A stretch of 45,726 nt of DNA from Clostridiales bacterium (GTDB lineage: Bacteria; Bacillota; Clostridia; Lachnospirales; Lachnospiraceae). Location: assembly GCA_020859995.1 (NCBI GenBank), contig JAJBVE010000055.1, positions 1 through 45,726 of the forward strand, written 5' to 3'. The notes beneath the pieces are model-generated. The model saw only the letters and a program-made list of their open reading frames with translations. It was not told where the DNA came from and ran no database searches. The translations under genes and the position numbers were made by a program. Below are positions 1 through 8,479 of this stretch, piece by piece; position 1 is the first letter of the stretch; each line of letters starts with the position of its first letter.

Positions 1-980
1 ACATCCTGATTGCTACGGACTGTATTTCAGAGGGCCAGAACCTGCAGGACTGCGATTTTCTGGTAAACTATGATATCCACTGGAATCCAGTGCGGATTAT
101 CCAGCGTTTCGGAAGAATCGACCGAATCGGCAGTAAGAATGATTATATCCAGCTGGTGAATTTCTGGCCGGACATGGATCTGGACGAATACATCAACCTG
201 AAAGCCAGAGTGGAAACTCGCATGAAGATTTCCGTCATGACTTCTACCGGTGATGATGACCTGATTAATGCGGAAGAAAAAGGAGATTTGGAATACCGGC
301 GCAGCCAACTGAAACGCCTGCAGGAGGAAGTGGTCGACATCGAGGATATGTCCGAGGGCATATCCATCATGGATCTTGGATTAAACGAATTCCGGCTGGA
401 CCTGTTGGAATATATGAAAACGCATCCAGACATGGACAAAAAGCCCCGTGGGCTTCACGCTGTGGTTCCGGCAATTGTGGAAACACCCCTTCGCCTTCGC
501 TCGGCGGAAGAATGCACCGGTCAATTAGAAAACGCTTCGCGTTGGACCGGTGCTGAAGAACTCCCGGAGGGAGCAATCTTCGTTCTGCGGAATGTAAATA
601 ACAGTGCGAATGTAGATAACCGGAACCGCATCCATCCATTCTATATGGTTTACATCGGAGCGGATGGTGAGGTGGTCTGCGACTACCTGAACCCGAAAAA
701 GCTTCTGGATGACGTGCGGCTGCTCTGTCGCGGCAAAGATGAACCGATACGGAGCGTTTACACAAAATTCAACGAAGAAACCGATGATGGACGGAACATG
801 GCGGAAATGTCAGAACTGTTAAGCCTTGCGATTGATTCCATCATCGACGCCAAAGAAGAAAGCGATATTGACAGCCTTTTCTCCGCTGGTGGCACTTCAG
901 CCTTGATGTCTAACGTCTCCGGCCTGGATGATTTCGAACTGATTTGCTTCCTTGTCGTAAAACAGGAGGACGCACAATGA
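1..980 (+). CDS. SNF2/DEAD-type helicase, C-terminal part (5' end off window)
   Basis: This is the end of a superfamily 2 helicase. The reading frame is open from the first bases, so the gene starts outside the window. Motif V ([12 protein letters not shown]) and motif VI ([11 protein letters not shown]) with the arginine finger are visible in the first 50 residues, followed by about 270 residues of C-terminal region without a motif I recognise. It overlaps the DUF4391 gene by 4 bases (ATGA), which indicates translational coupling. Helicase, DUF4391 and Mod-type methyltransferase in one operon suggest a type III-like restriction or related defence locus, with the helicase as translocase. The exact system cannot be named because both ends are missing. 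Confidence 0.85.
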   Translation, partial: ILIATDCISEGQNLQDCDFLVNYDIHWNPVRIIQRFGRIDRIGSKNDYIQLVNFWPDMDLDEYINLKARVETRMKISVMTSTGDDDLINAEEKGDLEYRRSQLKRLQEEVVDIEDMSEGISIMDLGLNEFRLDLLEYMKTHPDMDKKPRGLHAVVPAIVETPLRLRSAEECTGQLENASRWTGAEELPEGAIFVLRNVNNSANVDNRNRIHPFYMVYIGADGEVVCDYLNPKKLLDDVRLLCRGKDEPIRSVYTKFNEETDDGRNMAEMSELLSLAIDSIIDAKEESDIDSLFSAGGTSALMSNVSGLDDFELICFLVVKQEDAQ

Positions 981-1630
981 TCGGTTTGCCAAAATCAACG
1001 GAATTCAACAAACGGATTCCAAAGCAGAAATTTTATGAAAACCTGACCGTCACTCCGGCACTCAAAACCGCTTTCAAAGAACAGATTAAGGTGATATACT
1101 GGCGGAACAAAATTGCTGCCACCACTATGAATCTAGCACCTGGGGCAACCGTCACAGAATTAGAGGTATTTGAAATCAAGCTGAACTCAGGAAATCTGGA
1201 CGAAACGGTACTGCGTCAGATTGATAAAGAAATCCCTTACCATATCCTCTTCCTGCTAGAGTATGGAGGAAAATACCAAGCATGGATTGGGTATAAAGAA
1301 GCAGCGCAGTCTGGCAACAATGCATTCAAGGTTACCGGGTATTACCACACAGACTGGCTTTCCGAAGATGCACTTGACATAAAGGCAGATGGACTTAATG
1401 TAGATGCTGTATATGAAAGCTTTGTGCGGCAGATTGCCGGAGATCAGCTGCAAACCGCGACTGGAGAATCGTTAGAGGAAACGGTAGCTCGCGCTGAGAA
1501 GAGGAAACGGTTGCAGAAACAGATTGATGCGTTGCAGGCGAAGATTCGTAAAGAAAAGCAGTTGAATAAGCAGATGGAGATGAATGAAAACTTGAAAATA
1601 CTGAGAAAAGAATTGGAGAAATTAACGTGA
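977..1630 (+). CDS. DUF4391 domain protein
   Basis: A 217-aa protein that I recognise as DUF4391-like, a family that travels with defence helicases and type III-like methyltransferases; its biochemical role is not known to me. The start ATG at 977 has a clear AGGAGG site (ACAGGAGGACGCACA) and overlaps the helicase stop. Residues about 1-160 look like an alpha/beta domain; residues about 165-217 are a charged, Lys/Glu-rich coiled coil. The gene ends overlapping the GTG start of the next gene (GTGA). Tight coupling on both sides argues for a stoichiometric partner in one complex. It could be an accessory nuclease or targeting subunit, but no catalytic motif is obvious. Confidence 0.75.
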   Translation: MIGLPKSTEFNKRIPKQKFYENLTVTPALKTAFKEQIKVIYWRNKIAATTMNLAPGATVTELEVFEIKLNSGNLDETVLRQIDKEIPYHILFLLEYGGKYQAWIGYKEAAQSGNNAFKVTGYYHTDWLSEDALDIKADGLNVDAVYESFVRQIAGDQLQTATGESLEETVARAEKRKRLQKQIDALQAKIRKEKQLNKQMEMNENLKILRKELEKLT

Positions 1631-2253
1631 ATATTCCGGATCAGATTATAAGCATAGCGGTTTCGTGTATAATTAGTGCTGGCGGTGTTGGTGCCATTAT
1701 TATATGTGTTGTAAAATTTACAGTTTCGTCAATGGCGGATGCATTAAGCAAAAAATATGAGCTTAAGCTGAATAAAGAATTAGAATGTTATAAGAAAAGT
1801 GTGGAACATAAAATATATATTAGTAGAACTAGATTTGACACAGAATTTGAACTTTATCGGAAATTATCAAAATCGTTTACAAACATGGTCAAAGAAGTAT
1901 CACAGCTTTTTCCAGGATTTACAAAAGATACTCGAGATGATTATGAGAAGTATAAAAACCAATATGATAAAGCGGTAGAAGTGTTTATTGAAGCACAAGA
2001 TGAACTGTATGCTAGTGCGCCTTTTATTTCAGAACAAATGTATACTGCTTTTATGGAAATCAAAGGACTATGTAAACTTCAGCTAAGTGATTTTGAGGAT
2101 TTTAGATTACGTTCGGATGCAGAATCATACAGAAAAGAATGTATAATAGAATTTAAGGATGCGTATAAACGCACACATGAAATAAATAAAAGATTTGATG
2201 AGTTAATTATGTTGATGCGAGATTATATTTCAAGGCTTGATGTTATTGAGTGA
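1627..2253 (+). CDS. One-TM, coiled-coil hypothetical protein in defence operon
   Basis: A 208-aa protein of unknown function. Residues about 5-32 form one hydrophobic segment (IISIAVSCIISAGGVGAIII) consistent with an N-terminal membrane anchor. The rest is helical and charged, rich in Lys, Glu and Tyr, and looks like a long cytoplasmic coiled coil. The GTG start overlaps the DUF4391 stop, and its own stop overlaps a possible GTG start of the methyltransferase frame. Base composition is more AT-rich than the DUF4391 gene, so it may be a later insertion in the operon. A membrane protein inside a methyltransferase operon is unusual; it could be a passenger or a sensor/effector. Confidence 0.7.
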   Translation: MNIPDQIISIAVSCIISAGGVGAIIICVVKFTVSSMADALSKKYELKLNKELECYKKSVEHKIYISRTRFDTEFELYRKLSKSFTNMVKEVSQLFPGFTKDTRDDYEKYKNQYDKAVEVFIEAQDELYASAPFISEQMYTAFMEIKGLCKLQLSDFEDFRLRSDAESYRKECIIEFKDAYKRTHEINKRFDELIMLMRDYISRLDVIE

Positions 2254-2273
2254 CAGAGAAAGGGAAAAAGAAA

Positions 2274-2714
2274 ATGGAAAAAATGAAAATGGAATCCGTT
2301 GATATAGCAGAACAGAATTTGAAAAAGATAGCAGAGATTTTTCCGAATTGTATAACAGAAAAATTTGATGCGGGGGGGGTTATGCGAAAAGTAGTGAATG
2401 TAAAACTGCTTGAGCAAATGTTATCTGATGAAGTGATTGATGGAGACGAAGCGTATGAATTTACATGGGTGGGTAAAAAGGCTTCTATCGTGGAAGCCAA
2501 CAAACCTATTCGTAAGACATTACGCCCATGCCCTGAAGAAAGCGTAAATTGGGATACCACAGAAAATCTTTATATTGAAGGTGATAATTTAGAAGTATTG
2601 AAGCTTTTACAAGAAAGCTATCTCGGCAAGGTTAAAATGATATATATCGATATAAAGACTCCGAAGATAATACAATTACAAGTTTCCTCTGACCGCTTAC
2701 CCCTTGCAGGGTAA
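2274..2714 (+). pseudogene. Type III-like site-specific DNA methyltransferase (Mod), truncated by prophage
   Basis: The first about 125 residues are the N-terminus of a type III-like Mod adenine methyltransferase: the stretch ENLYIEGDNLEVLKLLQES is the usual sequence before the catalytic motif. Homologues continue with KMIYIDPPYNTG; here the text reads KMIYID and then switches to unrelated codons, ending about 20 residues later. The catalytic DPPY, the FxGxG SAM site and the target domain are all lost, so the product must be inactive. The chosen ATG follows an AGAAAGGG site; a GTG at 2250 overlapping the previous stop is an alternative. The remaining half should lie to the right of the prophage. 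Confidence 0.9.
2629..2660. other. Left attachment junction (attL) inside the Mod gene
   Basis: Homology to Mod proteins stops after codon Asp (GAT, 2649-2651), so the recombination point lies at or a few bases before it. The junction contains a perfect 12-bp palindrome, TATATCGATATA (2643-2654). Serine integrases cross over at a central dinucleotide; the exact position cannot be set without the attR copy. Confidence 0.7.
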
Positions 2715-2730
2715 GCCCCGATTTGTGGGG
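2695..2730. repeat. Nested inverted repeats just inside attL
   Basis: GCTTACCC (2695-2702) pairs perfectly with GGGTAAGC (2709-2716), and CCCC (2716-2719) with GGGG (2727-2730); the GGGTAAG word recurs at once as GGGGTAAG. The position 45-80 bases from the junction suits recombinase or recombination-directionality-factor binding. This role is inferred from position only. Confidence 0.45.
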
Positions 2731-2739
2731 TAAGTTGAC

Positions 2740-2769
2740 ACAGCAGGTTCGACCGGCTGTTATTTTTTT
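2740..2769 (+). terminator. Intrinsic terminator facing into the prophage
   Basis: ACAGC and GCTGT flank an inner GGT-TCG-ACC stem, followed by TATTTTTTT. It would stop host defence-operon transcripts that enter the prophage from the left, so they do not run antisense into the recombinase genes. Confidence 0.8.
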
Positions 2770-2774
2770 GCATC

Positions 2775-2807
2775 AAAAAAGCCTCCCAACCGCAATGGCC
2801 GGGAGAC
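2775..2807 (-). terminator. Intrinsic terminator of the recombinase operon
   Basis: On the minus strand a GC-rich stem (GTCTCCCGGCC pairing with GGTTGGGAGGC, including two G-U pairs) is followed by TTTTTT. It lies directly downstream of the left recombinase stop. Confidence 0.85.
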
Positions 2808-2822
2808 CTTTCTTCATGTCGC

Positions 2823-4394
2823 TTACGCTTTGATTTCAGTTCCGTCTTTAAATTTGACTGTGATGTCATCCTTGGCAGCGACAGTCATGTAATCGACCAT
2901 CGAGAACCAATCTTCCTCCCGGAATTCTGTAAGCAAATCCCGTTTCTGCAGCTGCTCCAGATACATCTCGATTTGCTGGCGGCGTGCCTGTCGCTCGGTG
3001 ATGAGGTCGGAAACCTCTGCGTGTCTGGCTTTCGCCTTGTCGAAGCGCTCAACTAGCGAATCGTAGTGCTTCTGGTATTCTGCCTGGTCAAGAGCAACGT
3101 GAGCGTTTTCGCGGATGCAGTCCTCGATAAGCTCTGCCACCACATTAAGCTCCGATTCCAGTTCGGTTTTTTCCTGCTCCAGTTCTTCCGTAGCGAGGAG
3201 CGGCATGACTGCATCTCGATAAGTGGCGAGGATTTCATCTTTTTCGTTGATGGCTTTGTTTGCTGCCCGTAAGAACACCTCTCGGATTTCTTCCTCGGTC
3301 AGGCTTGGCGTGGAGCATTTTTCGCCTTCAAATTTATGGTTGCACTGCCACATGGTGCGGCGGTATTTGTTATTGGAGTGCCACACCTTCGGACCGTACC
3401 AGCCTCCGCAGCAGCCACACTTAATCCTGCTGGAGAAAATGCTTACGCAGCTGACTCTATTTTTTCCCGGAGTGCGAGCAGCCATCTGCGTCTGCACCAT
3501 ATCAAAGGTATCGGGATCGATGATGGCTTCGTGATTCCCATGAACATAATACTGCGGTATCTCGCCCTCATTGACCTTTTTCTTCTTGGTAAGGAAGTCA
3601 ACCGTGTAGGATTTCTGCAGGAGGGCATCGCCTTTGTACTTTTCGTTGGTGAGTATGCTCTTGACACAGCTTGGATTCCAATGGTCGCTGCCGCCAGGTG
3701 ATTTGATACCTTCATCAGTCAGCGTTCTCGCAATCCGCATGGGCGACATCCCGGTGAGGAACATTCCGTAGATGCGCTGTACCAGCTTTGCCTGTTCTTG
3801 ATTGACCACAAGGTTCCCATCCTCACCACGGTCATAACCGAGAAACCTTCTGAATGGGACGGTCACCTTTCCGTCAGCAAATCGTTTTCTCTGTCCCCAG
3901 GTGCAGTTCTCCGAAATTGAACGCGCCTCCTCCTGCGCCAGCGAGGACATTATGGTAATGAGCAGTTCACCCTTGCCGTCAAATGTCCAGATGTTTTCTT
4001 TTTCGAAGTAGCACTCGATATTCTTTTCCTTCAGCTGGCGAATGGTGGTGAGGGAATCGACCGTGTTCCTTGCAAACCTGCTTACCGACTTTGTTATGAT
4101 GAGGTCGATTTTTCCGTCCAGCGCGTCAGCGACCATGCGCTTAAAGCCCTCCCTGTGTTTCGTGTTGGTCCCCGTGATTCCTTCATCTGCATACACGGAA
4201 ACAAACTCCCAATCGTCACGGCTCTGGATGTAGTTGGTGTAATAATCGACCTGTGCCTCGTAGCTGGTCAGCTGTTCCTCCATATCGGTGCTGACACGGG
4301 CATAGGCCGCGACACGGCGCTTCTTTGTGCTGTTAATCGGCGCTGCCGTGAACCTGCTCAGCGTCGCCGGAATTGTTGTTACTGTTTTCGCCAT
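2823..4394 (-). CDS. Large serine recombinase 1
   Basis: A 523-aa large serine recombinase that catalyses site-specific integration or excision through a 5' phosphoserine bond. The resolvase-type catalytic domain begins with YARVSTD (nucleophile Ser35), with the SVSRFARNTVD helix near residue 105. A recombinase domain follows, then a zinc ribbon (CGCCGGWY and CNHKFEGEKC) and a coiled coil near residues 390-475. The ATG start has a strong GGAGGTGG site. Its 5' end overlaps the 3' end of recombinase 2 by 62 bases in another frame, so the two are translated from one mRNA. As the gene next to the attachment junction it is a prime integrase candidate, but it may need its neighbour. Confidence 0.95.
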   Translation of the reverse strand: MAKTVTTIPATLSRFTAAPINSTKKRRVAAYARVSTDMEEQLTSYEAQVDYYTNYIQSRDDWEFVSVYADEGITGTNTKHREGFKRMVADALDGKIDLIITKSVSRFARNTVDSLTTIRQLKEKNIECYFEKENIWTFDGKGELLITIMSSLAQEEARSISENCTWGQRKRFADGKVTVPFRRFLGYDRGEDGNLVVNQEQAKLVQRIYGMFLTGMSPMRIARTLTDEGIKSPGGSDHWNPSCVKSILTNEKYKGDALLQKSYTVDFLTKKKKVNEGEIPQYYVHGNHEAIIDPDTFDMVQTQMAARTPGKNRVSCVSIFSSRIKCGCCGGWYGPKVWHSNNKYRRTMWQCNHKFEGEKCSTPSLTEEEIREVFLRAANKAINEKDEILATYRDAVMPLLATEELEQEKTELESELNVVAELIEDCIRENAHVALDQAEYQKHYDSLVERFDKAKARHAEVSDLITERQARRQQIEMYLEQLQKRDLLTEFREEDWFSMVDYMTVAAKDDITVKFKDGTEIKA

Positions 4395-6111
4395 CCTCTT
4401 TCCACCTCCTTCTTTCGCGGATAGCCTTACTCTGATTTAGCTTGCGTTCTTCTGTCCAGGGAATGCCTGTACGCCTGTCCAGATATTCCTTTGACTCCGT
4501 GTGACCATCACGGAAGTGAAAGGTCACCGTATGATCCAGAATCGTTGCGCGCTCAATGGCAGCGTCCATTTTTGCCTCATCAAATTCCGAAAGCATCAGC
4601 ACCTCGGTCACCAGACGCTTCATGGTCTCGTCCTTGATAGAAGAACGATTGCCGCATTTGGTGCGGGGAGATGTGCAATACCAATGTCGGGACATTACTC
4701 CGTTTGACATCTTCCGATTTAAGCTACGGTAATTTGCCCCACAGCAGCTGCATTTAATGAAGCCCGTGAATTCATAAAAGTGGAGCTGGTTTGGATTGGT
4801 ATCCTTATTCTTATGAAGCTCTCCCCAGCTCTTTCTACGCTCCGGTGTCCAACTGTCTGATTTTGCGGTGGATTTAAATTGCCAGGTGTAGGAAATCTCG
4901 GAACTGTCTGTCATGTGAAAGATAAGAAGATTCTCTGGGCAGACCGTAATGTGCTCAACTCTTTCCAGAAAAATGTCCTCGTCAAATTCGTTCAGCCCCA
5001 GCACCTTGCAGCAGGACTCTATCAGAGCTTCATCCGGCACGTTTCTGGCATTACAAAATTTAACACCTTTATCATCCTTGCCACGGCATGCCCACGTGAC
5101 GGCTGTGTCATTCATCCGTTTATAAGCGTGTCTGCGGTAGCTCATGCCGCAGTGAGAGCATTTTAGCTTGCTGGTAAAGCAGGAAGTCGGGATGTGAGGA
5201 TTGGCGACTGCACCGAGCTTTCTGCGACGGGCGATTTCATCCTGCACCTTCTGATAGGTCTCCATGCTGATGATGGCCTCGTGCGTATCCTGCACCCAGT
5301 ACTGCGGCAGTTCCCCACGATTTTTTCGTTTCTTTTTGCTGATGGGGTCAACTGCGTACTCCTTCTGGAACAGCAGATTCCCGGTGTAGGTAATGTTTGT
5401 AAGAATATTACGGATGGAGGCGTTGCTGAAGTGTATCCCCTTGTAGGACTTTACACCCATCTCATCCAGCTGCTTTTCTGTAGCCTCTGCCGACAGACCG
5501 TTTAAGAAATTGTCGTAAATGAGCCGGACGATTTTTGCCTCATCAGGCTGGGGAACCAGATGGTCGCCCTCCCAGCGGTAGCCGTAAATCTGAAACCGAC
5601 CATTCGGAATGCCCTGCTTGAAGCGCTTGACCGTTCCCCATTTAACATTTTCCGAAATGGAGCGGCTTTCTTCCTGCGCAAAGGATGCCAGGATGGACAT
5701 CATCAGCTCACCGTCACCGCTCATGGAATTGATGTTTTCCTTCTCGAACCGTACCTCCACACCGATGTCTTTTAAGTGCCGGACGGTTTCTAGCAGGTCG
5801 ACCGTGTTCCTCGCAAATCTCTGAATCGATTTTGTGAGAATCATGTCGATTTTTCCTGCCTCGCAGTCGGCAATCATGCGGTTAAACTCGGTACGGTTCT
5901 TTGTGCCGGTACCGGAGATGCCGCTGTCTGCGTAAACGCCAGCGTATTCCCATTCCGGGTTCTTCTGAATGTAACTGCTGTAGTAGCTGATCTGTGCGGA
6001 AAGGGAATGGCGTAAACGCTCGGTCTCCATTGAAACTCTGGCGTATGCCGCAACCCGTTTTCTCCGTTTTAGTACAGGCAGTTTCTTTTCGATTTTTTCT
6101 ACTGATTTCAC
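4333..6111 (-). CDS. Large serine recombinase 2
   Basis: A large serine recombinase of about 592 aa. The catalytic motif YARVSME gives nucleophile Ser27, counting from the GTG at 6111, which is preceded by AAGAAGGTG. A GTG at 6120 would add three residues but sits inside that site. SIQRFARNTVD and ASFAQEESRS follow as in the family. Two zinc ribbons are visible (CSHCGMSY and CSCCGANY), where recombinase 1 has one. The C-terminal tail is rich in charged residues and Asn. It heads the recombinase transcript and has a promoter of the type shared with the SymE-like and amidoligase genes. Paired recombinases may form hetero-oligomers or divide integration and excision; this is inference. Confidence 0.95.
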   Translation of the reverse strand: MKSVEKIEKKLPVLKRRKRVAAYARVSMETERLRHSLSAQISYYSSYIQKNPEWEYAGVYADSGISGTGTKNRTEFNRMIADCEAGKIDMILTKSIQRFARNTVDLLETVRHLKDIGVEVRFEKENINSMSGDGELMMSILASFAQEESRSISENVKWGTVKRFKQGIPNGRFQIYGYRWEGDHLVPQPDEAKIVRLIYDNFLNGLSAEATEKQLDEMGVKSYKGIHFSNASIRNILTNITYTGNLLFQKEYAVDPISKKKRKNRGELPQYWVQDTHEAIISMETYQKVQDEIARRRKLGAVANPHIPTSCFTSKLKCSHCGMSYRRHAYKRMNDTAVTWACRGKDDKGVKFCNARNVPDEALIESCCKVLGLNEFDEDIFLERVEHITVCPENLLIFHMTDSSEISYTWQFKSTAKSDSWTPERRKSWGELHKNKDTNPNQLHFYEFTGFIKCSCCGANYRSLNRKMSNGVMSRHWYCTSPRTKCGNRSSIKDETMKRLVTEVLMLSEFDEAKMDAAIERATILDHTVTFHFRDGHTESKEYLDRRTGIPWTEERKLNQSKAIRERRRWKEDGENSNNNSGDAEQVHGSAD

Positions 6112-6135
6112 GTAAATCACCTTCTTTTCACCGTT

Positions 6136-6167
6136 TATCTATCACTCTAAAGCGGAGATTTATCAAG
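6136..6167 (-). promoter_or_regulatory. Shared promoter signature, copy 4 (recombinase 2)
   Basis: On the minus strand CTTGATA begins exactly 19 bases before AGAGTGATAGATAAAC. The other three copies have CTTGCT 19 bases before AGAGTGATTAATACACTA. This copy keeps the left half (AGAGTGAT) but not the right half (CACT) of the imperfect dyad. The start codon lies about 20-25 bases downstream of the -10-like region. Confidence 0.65.
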
Positions 6168-6333
6168 TGTTTTCCGACAATAATGTGCCCAAATATGGGC
6201 GGTATTTTTTGAGCAGATTTGTATCAATTATGGCATATTCCTCCTCGGTGATGAGGCGCTTTTCCAGCATGGATTTCGCAATGGATACGGTGGCGTGGTA
6301 AAGCATATCGCTGCGGATTTCTTCATCGGTCAT
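6163..6333 (-). CDS. Small SHOCT-like protein upstream of recombinases
   Basis: A 56-aa protein starting MTDEEIRSDMLYHATVSIAK, with LEKRLITEEEYAIIDTNLLK near residues 24-42, the short helical pattern of SHOCT-like proteins that often precede serine recombinases in Firmicute elements. The ATG overlaps the stop of the upstream HTH/zinc protein (ATGA), and AAAGGTGG serves as ribosome site. Its 3' end overlaps the promoter of recombinase 2. Size and position make it a candidate recombination directionality factor, which is inference from context. Confidence 0.75.
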   Translation of the reverse strand: MTDEEIRSDMLYHATVSIAKSMLEKRLITEEEYAIIDTNLLKKYRPYLGTLLSENT

Positions 6334-6749
6334 ACGACATCACCACCTTTGAACCGGTCTGCGATGTAGCAAGGGTGGGAGCAGTATTTTCTGTGGCTGT
6401 TGCCATAGGCAGTGAATTCCTTTCCGCAGGCAGGGCAGACATAGTGATAGACCGCCTTCTGGTGGACCTGACCCTGATGCGAATTCCACCAAGCAGTACA
6501 GCAATCCTTACAGCAGAATTTTCTCTTCTTCACCTTCGGTTGCTGGGTGAGCGGTTTTCCGCAGTTTAAGCATTTATCTGCTGTTATATTTACACGGGCA
6601 TTGCTCTCAGCAAGCACACCGGCAAGGCCGTGGGATCGGCAGTAGGCTTTCACGCTGTCTTTTGATAAACCGACCGCTTTTGCTATCGTCGTGTAACCAT
6701 AGCCGTCATGCCGCAGGTCAGTAATGGATTTTCTCTGTTCATCCGTCAT
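6330..6749 (-). CDS. HTH and double zinc-knuckle regulatory protein
   Basis: A 139-aa putative DNA-binding protein. An N-terminal helix-turn-helix (residues about 8-45, IAKAVGLSKDSVKAYCRSHG) is followed by two cysteine pairs of zinc-finger type: CLNCGKPL with CCKDCC, and CPACGKEF with YCSHPC. The start was set at the ATG after CTGGAGGAATACTC; upstream codons are not supported by a ribosome site. It overlaps the 56-aa protein gene by 4 bases and shares its transcript. A 35-bp sequence copied upstream of a second phage gene lies just before it. It may be a regulator of recombination or of the phage programme; no target is known. Confidence 0.75.
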   Translation of the reverse strand: MTDEQRKSITDLRHDGYGYTTIAKAVGLSKDSVKAYCRSHGLAGVLAESNARVNITADKCLNCGKPLTQQPKVKKRKFCCKDCCTAWWNSHQGQVHQKAVYHYVCPACGKEFTAYGNSHRKYCSHPCYIADRFKGGDVV

Positions 6750-6784
6750 GAGTATTCCTCCAGTCTGAGAGAAGTTCCTCTCAA

Positions 6785-6819
6785 TACCCACTGGAAGAAA
6801 AAGGGCGAAGTGGTCCGCT
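6785..6819. repeat. 35-bp dispersed repeat, copy 1
   Basis: Starts TACCCACTGGAA and ends GTGGTCCGCT, with the same total length as the copy at 39368-39402; 27 of 35 bases match and the ends are identical. Inverted arms CCACT and AGTGG are inside. Both copies precede the ribosome site of a minus-strand gene by about 35-45 bases, which suggests an operator or promoter element. Confidence 0.6.
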
Positions 6820-6825
6820 AAACGC

Positions 6826-6866
6826 AAAAAAATAGACCCGCAGAGAGCAAGTCACTCTCCACGGGT
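6826..6866 (-). terminator. Terminator at the end of the late operon
   Basis: Minus-strand stem ACCCG-tg-GAGAG pairs with CTCTC-tg-CGGGT and is followed by CTATTTTTTT. It closes the lysis module directly after the endolysin stop. Confidence 0.85.
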
Positions 6867-6872
6867 TCACAC

Positions 6873-8477
6873 TTAAACCTTTGTAGCGTAATCCAAACTT
6901 ATCCATCCCTTTCGCGTGCTCTGGTATGCCTTAAGCAAGCCCCAGCCCTTCGCGGAACCCTCACCAGTGGATTCCTCCACGATGGTAAACGTTCCCTTTC
7001 CAGTCTGCTTGCCGGTCTTAGAATAGTTAGTTCCGGGACCTGTGCGGATGTTCAAATCCGTAATCGTCACCTTAACCATGTACGGCACTTCCGATGTGGA
7101 CGATGCCGTGCTATCGCTTACCGTAGAGCCAATCGTACAATAGCTGGTGTTCAGAAGATAAATCCACCCAGCTCCGCTTTTCAGCTTGCCCCAGCCGTTG
7201 CTCACCTCAGTGATAGTAAAGGTTCCAATGCCGGTCTGGCCTTTGACCGCGCCGCCCATGGATGGCTGGTCGCGGTAGTTCAAATCGCTGATGATGACCT
7301 TCACCAAAAACGGCACAGCAGGAAGACTGGACTCTTTGATAATGGTAGCGGTGCTTGTAACCACATCATACTGGGTAAGATTCCACTTTTCGATGATGCT
7401 GCACAGGTTATCTACATAGGTCAGTGAGGTTGCGTAGCCGCCGTCCTTGATAAGCTGAGCAACTTCCTTGTAGTTTGTCATCCCGGCAATGCCATCATAG
7501 CGAAGCTTCTTGCCGTTCTTTGCTCCGAGCAGGTAAGCAGAGTGGTCGGTAATAGAGTCCTCAACACAGCTGTACTTGCGAAAATCCGCTGTAATGGTCG
7601 TATAGCTGCCATCAGAATTCTGTTCCTTCGTCTCCTTGGTATAAATCGACGAACCATCCCATGTAGAGCCGCTCCATGTGTTTCCAGACAGCGACTTTTT
7701 CATGCCAAAGCAGTTGTTTGCGTTCTGCGCCAGCTCGGACTTACCATAGCCGGATTCCAGAATAAACTGTGCCAGGGTGATGGATGCCAGAATACCAGTA
7801 GACTTCATATCCGCCGTGGCAAGTGGACCGACCTTTGCAATCACATCAGCCTCCGACAGACTCTTAAAGGCTGTCGCCTGTGTGCCACTATTTACCGTTC
7901 CCATCGCCGCCTTGACCGCAGCGCGGAAGGTGTCCATCGTATAGCTTAATCCCAGCCCCTTCCAGAGGTGCGCCGGGTCCGCATGGTTTGAAGCCACTCC
8001 ACGGCTGTAACCTTCCGCATGTGAGATAATGACTCCGTCCGCTGTCGGGTCTAAGCTGTATTTCTTACAGAGATAGGCAAACAGCTCAACCGCCGCCTCA
8101 TAGGTTCGCTTTGCCACAGTTTTTGCCGTTTCCGTATCGGAACAGGTGAAGTTTGCGCCGGATGAATACGTGATACATCCTGGCTCACACATCTCGACTC
8201 CGATGTGGGTGTCATTTGCCGATGAGCCAGAAGTCCCCTTGCCGCAGTGCCAGCCGCGATGGTTCCACGGGAGCGTCTGATAGACGGTTCCGTCATTTCC
8301 ATCAATGAAAGCGTGGACACAGGCGGATGAATAGCTTTCCTTATTCCAGTTCTTAATAAACACAGATGCAGAAGGCTGTGCGCACCCAACCGAATGCAGC
8401 ATCAGCCCTTTGACCGTAATAGTTTTGCCTGCTGTGTAGCAGGGATTTTTTGTTAAAATGCTTTCTACCAATTTCAT
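6873..8477 (-). CDS. Endolysin: amidase, glucosaminidase and two SH3-like domains
   Basis: A 534-aa cell-wall hydrolase for host lysis. Residues about 1-190 are an N-acetylmuramoyl-L-alanine amidase of the PGRP/Ami_2 fold: zinc His28 in MLHSVG, NHRGWHCGKG, and the second zinc site in HADPAHLWK. Residues about 205-365 are a glucosaminidase-type domain with the likely catalytic Glu in FILESGYGKSELA and the family motif NNCFGMK. Two SH3-like repeats (about 390-450 and 465-534, each with the pattern ITDLN-R-GP/QP) should bind the wall. There is no signal peptide, so release depends on the holin encoded next to it. The ATG has a GAGGGCAACTGATT leader. Two catalytic domains make it larger than most siphophage lysins. 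Confidence 0.93.
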   Translation of the reverse strand: MKLVESILTKNPCYTAGKTITVKGLMLHSVGCAQPSASVFIKNWNKESYSSACVHAFIDGNDGTVYQTLPWNHRGWHCGKGTSGSSANDTHIGVEMCEPGCITYSSGANFTCSDTETAKTVAKRTYEAAVELFAYLCKKYSLDPTADGVIISHAEGYSRGVASNHADPAHLWKGLGLSYTMDTFRAAVKAAMGTVNSGTQATAFKSLSEADVIAKVGPLATADMKSTGILASITLAQFILESGYGKSELAQNANNCFGMKKSLSGNTWSGSTWDGSSIYTKETKEQNSDGSYTTITADFRKYSCVEDSITDHSAYLLGAKNGKKLRYDGIAGMTNYKEVAQLIKDGGYATSLTYVDNLCSIIEKWNLTQYDVVTSTATIIKESSLPAVPFLVKVIISDLNYRDQPSMGGAVKGQTGIGTFTITEVSNGWGKLKSGAGWIYLLNTSYCTIGSTVSDSTASSTSEVPYMVKVTITDLNIRTGPGTNYSKTGKQTGKGTFTIVEESTGEGSAKGWGLLKAYQSTRKGWISLDYATKV

Positions 8478-8479
8478 AA

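Noticed and set aside
2641-2660. 12-bp palindrome TATATCGATATA as the exact attachment core
   Set aside because: Most of it is ordinary Mod coding sequence; without the attR copy the crossover cannot be fixed.
1-2714. Naming the left operon as a specific defence system (type III R-M, DISARM or Hma)
   Set aside because: The helicase is cut by the window edge and the methyltransferase by the prophage; any partner genes on either side are not visible.
6839-6856. A fifth copy of the shared promoter signature (AGCAAG near TCACTCT)
   Set aside because: The spacing is wrong (the two words are adjacent) and both are part of the terminator stem after the endolysin.
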